Below, piece by piece: positions 10,291-22,744 of a stretch of 64,000 bases of DNA (the stretch's first letter is position 1; the number at the start of each line of letters is the position of its first letter). Location: contig JAHLJT010002630.1 of NCBI GenBank assembly GCA_031308135.1, positions 102,652,526-102,716,525 on the forward strand. The letters run 5' to 3'. This stretch comes from Acheta domesticus. Lineage: Eukaryota; Arthropoda; Insecta; Orthoptera; Gryllidae. The translations under genes were made by a program, and so were the position numbers. Under the pieces are notes generated by a model that searched no databases, was not told the DNA's origin, and saw only the letters and a list, made by a program, of their open reading frames with translations.

Positions 10291-13200
10291 TTAAGAGAGG
10301 TATAGCTATTAGCATACCTTAAAACCCGGATATTTATGACATGTAATATATTTTTTCTTTGCGTTATTTCCATGCAAAATGTATGATAAGCATTATTTTA
10401 TCTACAATGACTAAAATTATGCAATTTTCATGTGGCATATAAAGTTCTATTTTCGTTTTTTATCCTTTGATTATTTTCCGCCAATTTTTCATATTTTGGT
10501 CATATTTGTTCATGAATTGTCATATTTTTATCTTTTCGATTCCATTTTCGTATACTTGTTTGCAGTCGTCTCAAAGAGATTTTTCCTATCTTTTAATTGT
10601 TATATAATGTGAAGTGTGATTTGAAGTGCTGTGAGGGCTGGTTAGTGTAATCCAATGCAAAACAGTGTAGTGTAGTGAAGTGTAGTGAACATGAAGTCTT
10701 TTTTTTCAATCTAATTTAGCCAATATCTATGTAGCTCGCACTGATTTCTATTATCACTATCATAATTGGTGTATATCATAGTTGAAATAAATGTTATAAC
10801 ACTTAATATAAAAGATAGTATGATTATTGCATCGTATTGTATTGTATCGGTTTGTATTGTATTCTTTTATTATCTTGTTATTATTGTAATTGTTGTTAAT
10901 CAACTGCCACCGGGTCATACACAATTGCAGTTCAAATAAATGTAATAATTAATTTCTTACAATTTTTGTTGTATGTAAGAATTAGGAGGGTAAAAAGGAG
11001 GAGAGTAAGGAGATGGAGAAAAAGAAAGCATAGAAAGCAACAGATGTAAAGGAAGTGTCAGTTTAGTTTTGTCAGGTTTTGTGCTCCAAGGTCAACCTCT
11101 CATATAAAATGTATTTAATAACTTCAGCACGTGCATTTGTCTTCACGGGGCACCAAAGGAGGTGTGAAGGTATGAATGTGCTAGATTTTGAAAGTATATT
11201 TTCAATTTAATGGTTATTTAAACAACGGAAAGATTTTGAAAGTTACGAAAATGCAACCAAACATTATTTAAGTCATTAAATATGACTTAATGGTCACATT
11301 TTCATATTTTTGAGGTAAAAAACTGCTTGCATATTTCTAACTTCTTTTGGTCAGAAACATCCGGTCTCTAATTATGAGTGTTATTACTGCAAAGGCCAAA
11401 AGTTTAAAATCGAGGCGCAGCATAGCGGAGCAATTATTGGGATAGTAAACAAATGAATTCTGTCGCTACGGTACGTTACTACGATATTCTGATGTGTTGC
11501 TTGCTAAATTTTTATTTAAAAAATATTTCTGTATGGAGTTTAGAGAAGAGATGGATGCAAACAATTCTCCTGAACATAAAGCAGTGATGTTCGCAGAGGA
11601 AGTTGGCGCGTCCACGTCAGATAGTAAATATGATTACCTGAGAAGAGTTTCTTTTATTGGAATGTCAGAAAAATAGGGTTAATTTACATAATATATTTTT
11701 TAAATAGTACTATTAAAATACAATTAACAAAAATTATCACCAAATCTAATATGAGTTACATTTATTCTGAATGGTTTTAATCTGATTTGTTTCGTACATC
11801 ACCATGTGTTTTTCTTACTAAACATTTGACGTGTGATGAATCGATGGTTGTGCATTCGTTGCTTAGGATGTTAAAACCCGTTGCTAAGGATGTTAAATTT
11901 CTTAACATACAGGTAGGCACAAGCGTACTTGACAAACTTGTAGCGTTGCGTGTTAACACGGGTTAAAGACGCATGTGCCCGATAAACGAAATAATCTGAA
12001 CAATTCTAAAAAATACACACTGTTTTCACGAAACCACTCTTTTTAATTAAATCACATAATTTCTTGCTGTTTCTTGTAAGTGAACTAAATTAGTGCATCA
12101 TATTTTTTAAAGACACTGCAGCTAACAAAGTCTGATTAGTAGATGAAGACTTCATGTGTGTTATTCTGTCGTACGGTTTTCAAGAGAAAGTAATTATACA
12201 TACTTTCTCGCATTATCTGTACACGTACGATACTATAATATTGTGCTATAATATAATATTGTGCCGTATTAGAATATTGCTACTTGTATCCTACTAATTC
12301 TTCATCCGTTTTGTGAAACATTTATAGAAAAAGAAGTGTCTGAGATATGAATTTTGAAATTTTTTAAACTTCTGAGTTTGTAATTAAAATATGATTGCCA
12401 TATTTAGAAGAGTAATACGCTCTAACTGAGGAAAACAGTCGAAAACAAGAAATCTCTCGACTCTGTGCTAAGGCTCGAAACCCGAGCAAAACAGATTTCG
12501 CAACGATACGTATTGATGTTCACAAACTTCTGATATCACGGAAGTGAAGCTAACAAAAATATCACGATTTAACTAAAAGTTTCTTGAAAACTAGTAGTAT
12601 CTCGAAGAAAATTAGCCTGGGGTGATTGCAAGATCTAACAATAACGAATGGATTGCTTTAAGAAATAAAATCCAATACTTAAGAACATAATTGTAGGATA
12701 GGATCGGAAAAAATTTAACTTTTGCAATCTTTGATATCATGCAGGTTTAATTCCCCGTTATTTAGGATTTTTTTTCAATATTTGAAAAAATACTGAATTA
12801 ACCGTTTTGGAGAAAATCTTTCTCATGTGTATTTTTATAAAAATTACGTGAAAGTTACTAATACGTACATGAAAATATGCCATTAACACAAAAAATAGAT
12901 TTCGTCAATAACGTTGATAATAAAGTAAAACGTTTCTGAGTAAGTGTTTGTAGTGAATCACAAATTATTTATGTACCACTGCAATACATTGTACGAAATA
13001 ATAATTAACCTGAACAAAAATTGCAAATTCCTTCGGTTTACCACCGATATCCAAAACAGGCGGTTTACTATGCATTATTATATATTTTCTAGGACAAAAC
13101 TTTCCTAGAGTCGAATAAATTAGGTACAGAGGTAGCATCATCGATGACAGCATTTTTAAAATGCACACATCTTTGTATGTCACAAGATAATGAAGCCACG

Positions 13201-14220
13201 TTAAATATGAGCAAACTCCAGTTCGTGCTATTAAATGGTTACTATCTACTGTAGAATTACTACATTCAAATTAATCTTTTCAACCTACGAAGAATTTAAA
13301 ATTGACAAAACAAAAGAAGTCAAGAAATGAGCCACTATCTTAATACACAATCTTAAAGTCATATCCATGCAACAAAATATTAACAGTAGTCTTGGAAAAT
13401 TCCCGTTAATGTACAACCAGAACATACAAAAGGTCTTCTGCACGCTATGGGAAGAATGGGAAGCAAATTACAAAGAATTTTCTATAGAGATCTGAACTAC
13501 TGGAATAAAATATTCATAAAGAAATCAATAAAATAATTTTCTCCCTCAATTTAGTACGCCGTAAGAGCAATACACTTGCTTCAAATTTTCATCCACTTAC
13601 AGAAAATTTCCCTGAATCAATTTTTCGATATTCGCTTGAAAATCGCTTCGAAGGCTTTGCTGCTCCATTTTAGGACTTTAAGGTCTTTTCTGGCAACAGA
13701 AAACTGAAAACGTCACGCAGGGTTAGATCAGCGTAATTTACATAACTAGAGAAGCTATAAGAGCACATATTTTCTTGCATTATTGGATACAGGTACGGAA
13801 TATTGAAATATTGCAATTTCTGCCCTACTAACGCCTCAGCTACCATTTGAAAATAGTGGTGCTAAAACAGCACGTACTTTCTCGCCTTTAGTAATTGTTA
13901 TGTAATGCTATTTATACCACAATTTCTCTCCGAATTAACACTTGTCATCATTTTTTTTATTTTTTTAAAACTAATTTTAAATCGCAGAACTTCTTTGACT
14001 TGTGGTGAGTCCGTGTTTTAATTCTATTGTCTTATTTTGTTTTAATAAAGTCCTGAAGATGCAGGCAAATATTGATACTTCAGAAACGTCATTTCAAAAT
14101 CAAATGGAATGTACATATAACAGAATTAAACACTAAATTAAGTTCATTATGCTATGCATTCAGAATTCTTTCAAATTCTTAAATTCGGGAAAAACATTTT
14201 TCAAATATCTTTATTTTTCT
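10291..14220. other. AT-rich intergenic or intronic DNA
   Basis: No gene recognised. A piece near 10905-10960 (CTGCCACCGGGT, then AATAAATGTAATAATT) resembles the 3' end of the LINE remnant at 31690 and may be a LINE tail. The text around 12180-12310 and 13750-13870 looks distantly similar (TTTCTCGCATTAT..., TACGGAATATTG...), suggesting an old duplicated repeat. Near 14050, CCTGAAGATG followed by TTCAGAAACGTC is a pattern often seen near retroelement ends. Confidence 0.4.
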
Positions 14221-14254
14221 AAAATAATTATTTTCTAAATTAATTTTTTCTTTC

Positions 14255-14406
14255 TCGTTTTTTTTTTTTTTTTTTTTTTTAATAAAATTCTGGCCCTCAA
14301 GAAAATGTGCGCAGATAAATTTCTTTCCCCACACGTCATATACAGTTTTTACTGTTTTTTGACTAAATAAATAAATAAATAAAATAAATAAATAAATAAA
14401 TAAATT
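14255..14406. repeat. Poly-T tract and (AAAT)n microsatellite
   Basis: A run of about 22 T ends near 14280. An (AAAT)n array with one AAAAT interruption occupies about 14365-14406. The latter resembles LINE tails such as the one at 54391-54418, but no LINE body was recognised upstream. Confidence 0.85.
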
Positions 14407-14799
14407 TTAATGTAATTTGAAATTTGTAAAGTTGTTTTGATTTAAATTTGTAAAGTGGTTATCAGGAAACAAGATTGAACCTTTACTACTTGTAAAATAT
14501 ATTAATGTAAAAAGTATCCCACAATGTAAATGCCAATCTGAACTTCTTTGAGATACAGGATTTAAGAATGTATTAAAACGTAAAACTAAACAAAGAATTG
14601 AAATGGAGATACGCCATTTTGAAAATTAGCTCTTGACTTGTGCAAGTATTTCACGAAATTTATTGTGAATTTCGTATATTTCTTAATCGTGTTATCCTTT
14701 TATTCTTTTCGCTACCCTCAATCAGTGAAGGTGCTCGTTTCGGTGATTGATTCATTGATTGATTGTTAGTTATTCTGCAAAATCAACTAAGTCATTCGT
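14407..14799. other. No recognised feature
   Basis: AT-rich spacer with a short TGATTGATTGATTG run near 14752; nothing coding. Confidence 0.4.
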
Positions 14800-15005
14800 C
14801 CCGTAAGTGTAGTGCGTGTTTCTTCCTCGGGAGGTGGCGGTGATCGTTTCCCCGCTAGATGGCGAGATCTGGCGTCGACCTACCGTCGACTAACGGAGTT
14901 TCCCCTCTACCAAGTATCTCCCACCAGCGGGGCACCTCCCCAGCCGGGACAAGCTGTAAGCTTCCGACCGGTCTCCCGGCATGTGTGGTAGTGTAGTGCA
15001 TGTTA

Positions 15006-15036
<31 letters not shown>

Positions 15037-15335
15037 GAGAGGATAGGACAAGGAAGAGGAAGAAAAGATCGCGCGCGCGGTCTGTGACCCATTTGTTAGG
15101 ATACTGCTCCCGCATTCACCTCCGACCATTCAAGAAACTACGGAAAACAACCGATCAAAACAGCCGGCAGCTAGAATTCCTCCCCAGACAGCGACAGAAT
15201 TCGACCTAGCTATGTGGTATGCGTATAGCTATGTGTATCGAAAATCCTGCCACAGTCGGGACACGAACGAAGGACCTCCCGGTCAGAGGCACTGCAGTGA
15301 CATCAGTTGAGCCTCCTGTGTAACGAGTGATGGGT
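14800..15335 (-). mobile_element. SINE family 1, full-length minus copy
   Basis: The head at the right end reads, on the minus strand, GCAGTGCCTCTGACCGGGAG and then TTCGTTCGTGTCCCGACTGT. The latter is a degraded box B aligning with GGTTCGAGTCC in the copy at 262. The body includes a (TG)n run at about 15004-15030, the same position where other copies have a short CA stretch. The tail includes CAAGTATCTCCCACCAGCGG. Confidence 0.75.
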
Positions 15336-15685
15336 TCCGGCTCTTGGGAACTGCTTTTAAGTACAGATGGGACGTTTTTGGGGACGTATGAGACATTTTT
15401 TATGTATTGTTCTTTTTTTTTAACCTAGCCTGACGAGTTTTGCACGAGTTTCACGATCATCACAAACCGTACATTTAATTTTGTCCGTGTTACGCTATAC
15501 ATTTTGTATGTTGGATCGCATGTTTATGATGAAGAGGAAACAGTCCCAAAATGACCCTACCTAATCTACCCTACCCTAAAGAAAAAATGTTCCAGTAGCT
15601 ATTATTTTTAAGTTGGAACCTTTACCTAGGATGGAGTACAAGAAATCTAAACCAATTGGAATAGCATTGTTAAGAAAATAACATG

Positions 15686-15689
<4 letters not shown>
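15336..15689. other. No recognised feature
   Basis: AT-rich spacer ahead of a TA microsatellite. A short CCCTACCTAATCTACCCTAC run lies near 15558. Confidence 0.4.

Positions 15690-15738
<49 letters not shown>
15690..15738. repeat. (TA)n microsatellite
   Basis: About 24 uninterrupted TA units. Confidence 0.95.
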
Positions 15739-15742
<4 letters not shown>

Positions 15743-15854
15743 TGCAGTTTTTGGGAACACGCAAAATCGCGACTATTTACAAAAGCGCACGGGTGTATTA
15801 TAGAAGCACTGTAGGTTCGCCTTGACTATTGCGTGACTCACCTCTTGACTTTTG

Positions 15855-16465
15855 CGCAACAATGAGCAACCAACATTTCAATTAAATCGGAAGTAAAAAT
15901 ATCTCCTAAAATAGAATGTGGTACTCCAATTTATAAATCGATAATTCGACCTTCTCTGACTTACGCTTGCCCAATCTGGCACAACGCTGTCTCAACCCGT
16001 TTGAAAAAATTACAAGTAACAGAACATAAATGTGTTCGAATTAAAGCTCATTGGTTTATTTCGAACATTGAAATTCATAAAGAATTACAAATTAAATCTC
16101 TCCAACAATATATCAAAAATTTAACCACAAATTTCTACTCCAATCTCTCAGCATCACCTTGTACAAATACATTCAAATTAGGTAAATCAAAACAAAATTG
16201 TGGTATACGTTCACGGTATCGAAAAGATATGTTTCGTCTACCACGAACATTTAATGACATCGCAAATTAAAATTGTAAATAAAATTAACTGAATTTACTA
16301 AAATCAAAAGTAGCTCGTTTAATTCAATACATCTCTTGTATGAAGGTTACCAGCTTGCCTGATGACTGCGAGATCATCCCATAATGTTATGAAATATTTT
16401 TATACTCCATGGAAAACACAAATGTTGAACAGGAAGAATAAAGATTTGAAAAAAAAATATTAAAA
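15855..16465 (+). pseudogene. Jockey-like LINE reverse-transcriptase C-terminal fragment
   Basis: Translation gives IYKSIIRPSLTYACPIWHNA, the conserved thumb-region block IRPxLTYACPxW of Jockey-clade ORF2. It is followed by TRLKKLQVTEHKCVRI and IEIHKELQIKSLQQYI, and ends with RYRKDMFRLPRTFNDIAN before a stop at 16270. A 3' UTR-like stretch ends in an A-rich tail near 16450. Only about the last 130 codons remain, so it is a 5'-truncated dead copy. The fragments at 20630 and 36490 are relatives with different sequence. Confidence 0.8.
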
Positions 16466-16573
16466 AATCTCCTGGCGATGAATCGAAGAAAAATTCGCAT
16501 TTAATACAGCGTGAGCAATGTATCTGCACTGGAATATAAATAAATTTATATACGGTTAATTGTTATATGTTAA

Positions 16574-17199
16574 TCTTCCAGCGGGCGCGCTGTCGTAAAT
16601 TTTACGACAATAACAGATTCTTTTGTTTTGCTGTCAACTCATTGTTGTCAAAGACTTCTGCGTTCTTGATATCCCTTGCAGGTATCTTTGGTGATGCATT
16701 CCTGCAGTCACTGTTTAGTCTGCACGCTATATTCAGTTTTTGTACCGCTCTATTCGGGATAAGTGCATAGTGACGTAAACTTCATGCTGCGCGCCGGCTG
16801 TTGTGCTAAAATATAGTATTATAATTTGGCCTAATCGAAATTTTCTGTAAAAAGTCCAGATAAAGAATTCATGGGAACGAAACTCAGAATATTCTTCAAG
16901 AGCTGTCTGATCGGAGGAAGATCATGAATTCTATAGTGACAGTAACAGTAAACGAATGTTGAAAATATAGACGAGCATCAGAACGATACTGGATCGGAAC
17001 AAGATCTTTTTGATATTAAATACGAACGTTTATCAACGGATATGTTTTTTGGAAGTAAATATAATTTTTAGATATTATAATGCGACATAAAATTCCATTG
17101 TTCTACGATTTCTTTGATTTTTTCAAGAGTCATTGAATGTCGTAAAGTTTAAGACACGCGCCTGCTGGTGTGAACATCTTACGCGCGCCCGCTGAAAGG
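16574..17199 (+). mobile_element. piggyBac-like non-autonomous element in a TTAA site
   Basis: TTAA lies at 16570-16573 and at 17200-17203. The terminal inverted repeats are TCTTCCAGCGGGCGCGC on the left and, read inward, CCTTTCAGCGGGCGCGC on the right. A subterminal palindrome (GTCGTAAATTTTACGAC) lies at about 16592, and a related GTCGTAAAGTTTAAGAC occurs near the right end. A decayed stretch near 16900-17000 (ELSDRR, then an acidic serine-rich reading) resembles the N-terminus of a piggyBac transposase but is full of stops. TTAA targeting and the GGG-containing terminus fit piggyBac; activity would need transposase in trans. Confidence 0.8.
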
Positions 17200-17203
17200 T
17201 TAA

Positions 17204-18053
17204 TCTATTTACTGTAAGTACTGAATGATGAGCTGATCGGGAGCTACTTGACGTTTTAGTCAGACACTTTTTTTCTACAGATTACGCAGGAATCTATACG
17301 CAATATTTCTCCATTCCGAAGGCGGTGTAACATTCTTTCTAAAATGAAAAGAAGACAGAGTAAATATATGAAAAGAGAAATGGAATCTGTAAGAACTGGT
17401 ATCTGTAAGAAATGTATAAACACGTCTGAAAACTTCGAGACCAACACTATTAAACTTTTTCGAACAATGCGTTTTCGATAATACTCATTCTTTTTACAAA
17501 GAGATTCTGTATTTTTTGCTTCGAGTACCCGTTGTTTAGTGCAACGTTCGTTAATTATTTATTTGATCCATTGAAGCGATATCCAATTCGAGGAAATTAT
17601 GTAGAAATAGTCAAAGACAGTCAGACATTATTTATTTCTACCTCCGTGTGACATTTTTGAAGACCAAGTCATTTTCAAGACCATTTTTCAAGAGTCAAGG
17701 AACTGCTAGATTTCGGCGCTTATCCTGACTGTAAAAAAAACAACGCAGAATGCTATTTTATTACTGTAAAATTGTACACAATTTGTTTTCAAACATTTTT
17801 TCATCGTATAGATAAATTTGTTGCGAAAATTGTTTTAGAATTATTGCAATAGGTCAACAAATTTTATGGGTTTTTCATTAAAACATTTTTAATAGAGCCC
17901 AATTGAATCACAAATTGTCGTTAATGAAAAATGAAATATTAACCGACCTCATTGCGCCTGTTCTGATCTACACAAATTTCAAGCTACAAGCTTCGTTGAC
18001 TAAAGTCGAAGCTTCAACGGGTTTGAAGGACATCCTCTACAACTGTCCAACTC
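17204..18053. other. No recognised feature
   Basis: AT-rich DNA between two transposons; short open frames show no family resemblance. Confidence 0.4.
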
Positions 18054-18421
18054 TAGGGCTGTCCAACTTAGAAGGGACTATGGGCCACATATCAAATTCT
18101 AGTTAAGACGCGGGTCGCATTGTAATATAACGTGCTTTTTACCCTAATTACTGAGATTGTAATGAAACAAATAAATAAATTAGAAACGACTTTTATTCAA
18201 CATACTTAATAATTAATGTACATATTTCAAGTTTATAATTAATTTTTCATATTTTCCTTTAATAATTCACATGTTCCACATTTATAATTATAATTAAGTT
18301 ATCATAAAAATACATAAAAGAATAAATGAAAAAACGTATTTGGTTGCTATAATAAAACTTTTCAAGCAGTCGCGGGCCGCACAAAAAGATCTGGTGCTCC
18401 GCATGTGGTTGGAAAGCCCTG
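18054..18421. mobile_element. Short hAT-like MITE
   Basis: The left end TAGGGCTGTCCAACTTAG and the inward-read right end CAGGGCTTTCCAACCACATG form imperfect terminal inverted repeats of hAT type. GGGCCACAT occurs near the left end and GCGGGCCGCAC near the right, as is common in hAT MITEs. A matching 8-bp duplication is not visible. There is no coding capacity. Confidence 0.6.
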
Positions 18422-18561
18422 ATCTAGAAGGACATCTTCGTTCTGACGACCTGCTTTGGTCGAGCTTATAGTCAAGTGTCCTAGGATGTAAACAGACTTA
18501 ACAATTGTGTGCTCTCTATAATACTTCCTGAAACTTTTTTAAATACGAGTGTTGTAATAAA

Positions 18562-20241
18562 CAGGTTGTCCCACCAACTATGGACCACCTCATAACTTCT
18601 AAACTGTTCAGTATATCGAATTGCAGTTTTCGCTTAACAATGCGGAATCGTGGGGCAAGTAACATGCCGTACAGAAATTGTCTATAATATTTTTAGTTTT
18701 AGAGGAATTTAATCATGTTTGATTTTTTTAAATGGAACTATATATTTCTTTCTCGACCAATCGATAGAGCATGAAAAGAGGAATAACATGATGTATCATA
18801 TGTTAGTATTTTGTTAGTAATTTGAGTATAAAATTAGAATTTCTTATATTTGATTTTTAAGTAAACGGTCCTTTCCTGTAGCAGCACTTGCACCAGTCGC
18901 CTTCGGTGAAGGTGGCCTTCGCGGCGTCGACACTGTTTCGTAGAGATAGGGAGTGTGAGAGGGGAGGCCGTGAAGGATAGGGGCGTAACTACAGCAATTC
19001 ATGGTCTTGACACGAAGATCATATGAACGAACATCAATATTAACGTCACAATGAGAGACTTTTTCTCATTTGTTCGTCTGAATTGAACTTTTCTTCTACT
19101 GAAATTCCAAAGCAACGATCGAAAAGAACAAAATAAAAATACGTAATTAATTATAAAATATAATTTGTAGCGGAAGGTCGATAATAATAAAGGTAATTTT
19201 CAAACTTACAACAATGGAGAACCGAGCTATGTGTGTTACGGCAAAAACAAGCTATCATTTTAAAACATGGGAAGGGAATGAGTGCTTAAAGATTTTTATT
19301 GTAATATCTTGATTAATTCATCAAATAATAGGAAGATAGACATTTTCTCTTATTATTTACTCTTAATAAACGCCTTTTTAAACACTACCAAAAGAACAAA
19401 GCAATACAAATTTTGAAACACACTTGACATACTGTCCGAGTAAATTTACTAAACTTTAAAACAAATGCACATCTGCATTCACGACTGCTAATATTAATTG
19501 GAGAGTTTCTCACTTCATGACGGCACGTGCTGCCTCAAACTTGAAAATCCACGGCAGAAGACGGAAGTGTACTGTTTTCTTTTCCATTTATGAACAGCAG
19601 TAGAGGTATGGTTGCGAAGTGAACGAATGATCATTTAAATTAAAAATGAAATTTACCAACGAAGAGATGGTGATTGAATTCTTGTCAAGTTGAAAAAGAT
19701 ATTTATTATTAAAGAAGAAAAATGAAATGTAGATAAATTAATGGAAAAAATCTCATTCTGATCGTTAAAATTGTTGTTTCTTAGTGTAACCTTTCTGTCA
19801 TGACATTATATTGCTGTAGTTAGGCCTTATCACCCATTGTCACCCCTCTCAGTCTCCTCTCTCCACGCAACAGTCTCGCCGACGCGAAGGTCATTTTCCC
19901 AGAAGGCGAGAGTTGCAGGGGCTGCTACTCGAAATATCGTCCGTTTAATTCACAATCACATAGCAGAAAGACTAATTTTATTCTCAAATTACTATCAAAA
20001 TACTAGCATATGACTCATCATTTTATTCATCTTTTCATGATCTATCTATTGCTGAAAAATATATCGTTGCATTAAAAAAATCAAAGATGATTAAATTTCT
20101 CGAAAACTAAAAATGTTATAGACAATTTCCTTACGGCATGTTACTTGCCCTGTGATTCCGCATTATTCAGTGAAAACTGCATTTCGATATCCTGAACCGT
20201 TAAAAAGTTATGAGGGTAGTCCATAGTTAGTGGGGCACCTG
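18562..20241. mobile_element. 1.7-kb element built almost wholly of long inverted repeats
   Basis: The left terminus CAGGTTGTCCCACCAACTAT pairs with the inward-read right terminus CAGGTGCCCCACTAACTATG. Matching continues inward: CGGAATCGTGGGGCAAGTAA on the left against CGGAATCACAGGGCAAGTAA on the right, TCATGAAAAG and TAGTATTTTG blocks, a CGCCTTCGGTG / CGCCTTCTGGG block, and AACTACAGCAAT near 19000 and 19815. Similarity persists towards the middle, so each arm may reach 600 bp or more. Arms have diverged by many substitutions. No transposase frame was seen; class is uncertain. Confidence 0.75.
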
Positions 20242-20629
20242 TATTTACGAACATAAAATTTATAAATATCAATGTCTAAAATTTGAAAGTTCGTAACAAT
20301 TGTTTAGTAGTTTTCAAAACGAAAGTTTGTCCGTGAATACTGTTTATTTGTTTTAACCTGCGTGTTATCACTTTTTTTTACGTCGATACAGTTTTATTTG
20401 AGAAAATATTCATTTCTTTCTTTTATTAAAGACAAGAATTACGGTCTCATCAACTTCTTTTGTGCATTCTGCTTACTACTACTGTGAAAATCCTCAGCCG
20501 TGTGGTTCAGTGGTTCAGTGGGTGTAGCTAAAGTAACACATTTCAATAACGACTTTACGTTTGAAAGGAAAAATACGAAATCATGTTCATGAATAAAATT
20601 TTCACCTATGTTTAAATTCAGCGTTGTAT
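20242..20629. other. No recognised feature
   Basis: AT-rich spacer; GTGTGGTTCAGTGGTTCAGTG near 20500 (given with flanks shortened) is a small local duplication. Confidence 0.4.
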
Positions 20630-21000
20630 ATATTTAAATATATAATTCGCCAATCTTCGACTTAAGCATGCCCCATTTGGGGTGGTGCAGCGAAATCACA
20701 TATTCAAAAATTAGAAGTTATACAAAATAAATATCTAAGAAAAGCATTGAAAGTATCCTGGTTTATGAGAAACGACCAAATATTACACGAACTCAGTATT
20801 CTGCCTCTAAAATTCTGGATCCTTTGTCTTTCAAATTCTATATTTCCTTTACGTCTTCTCCTGCTTATATATCTTTTCAACTTGGAAAAACAGCTAATCC
20901 TTTTCCGAGAATTAAATCAGGATATTCAAAAGATCTCTTACATCCTCTATAGTCCACTTTACTCCATGTATCTATTATTTATGGTATAAAAAGTTTCATA
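20630..21000 (+). pseudogene. Degraded Jockey-like LINE fragment
   Basis: Readable across several frames: SPIFDLSMPHLGWCS (degraded IRPxLTYACPxWG block), then SKIRSYTK in one frame, and LKVSWFMRNDQILHELSILP in another, matching the NAPWxxxNxxLHxELxI block of Jockey RT C-termini. Multiple frameshifts and stops show long decay. Confidence 0.7.
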
Positions 21001-22740
21001 TATTATGTACTATTTATATCCATTGTTTATTTTTAAGATCATTCTCTTCAAAATCAAAAATACCTATACGTATCAGTAGTATGTTAGAGGTTACTTTCTA
21101 AGTTTTTCCTCACATTCTATTCAATGTTATGTAATGTTCACACACTTGAAAGATCAATTTTTTGTCGAACAAGTATCAATAAATATATTTTTTTAATGTT
21201 CATGAATCATCGATCTGTGATGGAAAACTTAGAATATTGGGACACATCAGATAATACCCTCCTAGTTTACTCAAACAATCCCCCACTTCATTGTAATGTT
21301 AAGAGGGTATCAAACAAGGTGGTTAAGAAATGTTATACACTCGTAATTGTTAACAACCGAATACAATTTAATTCAATAATTTTCATGTTTTGCGTTAATA
21401 GTGATGGTATCTTCAAAAAAATTGAAAATAATATAATTAAATACTTTTCCTTGTTTCTGTTTTCACATGAATTCTCACATGAAATGAATGTTCTCGAGAA
21501 ATACAATCTTCTACGTATCCTAAGGTATATTTTGAAGACCACATTTTTAAGATTTAGAATTAATTGCACTTTCTGGTTACTTTCTCAGTATGTATTGCCG
21601 GGAAACACATTTAACTTTTTTTATAACCGAAAGAACTTATAACAAATGTTCAAAAATGGAGCACGAGGCATCACTGAAACAACACTTTTAACCACAATTG
21701 AATGTTTCAAGTCGTGGTATCCAACGGGGCCTTTAGCCTGAACACCTTTTATGAATAATCAAAGATGTGCTACGAAGCAAATGAGTGACATCGTGTGTTC
21801 AAGAAAGAACGAAGTAGAAACCGAAAGAAACAAGTGTAAAAAGAAAAAGAGATAATTAAAGAAAAAAGAGAAAAATAAAAGGAAAAAAGAGTACACGTTA
21901 CAAGGAATTGGTTCGGTACACATTTTTAATGAGTTATATAATGATAATGTAAGTAAAACAAAAGAGTCTACTAATCTTGACCTAATTGTTAAATCATTAC
22001 TGTATTCATTGCAAATATTTATCACGTAAATGTCATTTGACAAACAATGCGTTCGTCATCCTACAGACACACATTACTATGATAAAAGATTTTATTGGTC
22101 AGAAGTTAAAACATACCGTGGAATGATCATAAGAATAACATATTTGTGTAATAAGCTTTTATATAAGATGATCTAGTGTTTCAAATCGTTTCAAATTACG
22201 TGAATCAAAATACTTCGGATAATTTCATGGAATTTCATAACAGAGTTGTCATAATAAATTATTAATTGATTTAAAATATGAGGATACAACATACAATAAC
22301 TCTCAAATTTTCCCCATTTCTTTTAATGAATTAAAACTAAATCAATTGTTTCGTGTTATTTATTAAACAAAAGATTCTTATTAGATTTTCCTAAAAATAA
22401 TAACAATGCACACAAATAAAACATATTGTAAATGTAAGTTTTTATGCCTTAGGCACTTTGCACCTCTCAGACAATTACTATGAAATTTGTTTCAACACAT
22501 ATTTTTAACTTTTCACACTATTCCTATTACTCTGTTTTACAATGATCGCTCTTAAAAACATAACACACAACGATGACACGCACGCACTAATAAAATTCAA
22601 GTGAATGTGTTATACATGAGTAAAATTTGTGTGTACGTAAACTGTATTCATGCTTGTAAAATTTACGTGTTTCTCGGCACAAAAACAAATGCCTTTCAAC
22701 GTATTTCACGTTTTTCACCGCAACAATGTCGATTTACGCG
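21001..22740. other. AT-rich DNA, no gene recognised
   Basis: Holds one 172-codon AT-rich open frame (21124-21642, plus) that has no recognisable motif, signal peptide or plausible codon bias, so I do not call it a gene. An AAAAAGAGATAATTAAAG-type purine-rich block lies near 21840-21890. Confidence 0.4.
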
Positions 22741-22744
22741 CTCT

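Noticed and set aside
21124..21642. 172-codon open frame
   Set aside because: AT-rich composition, no recognisable motif, no splice or promoter context; a chance frame is more likely.
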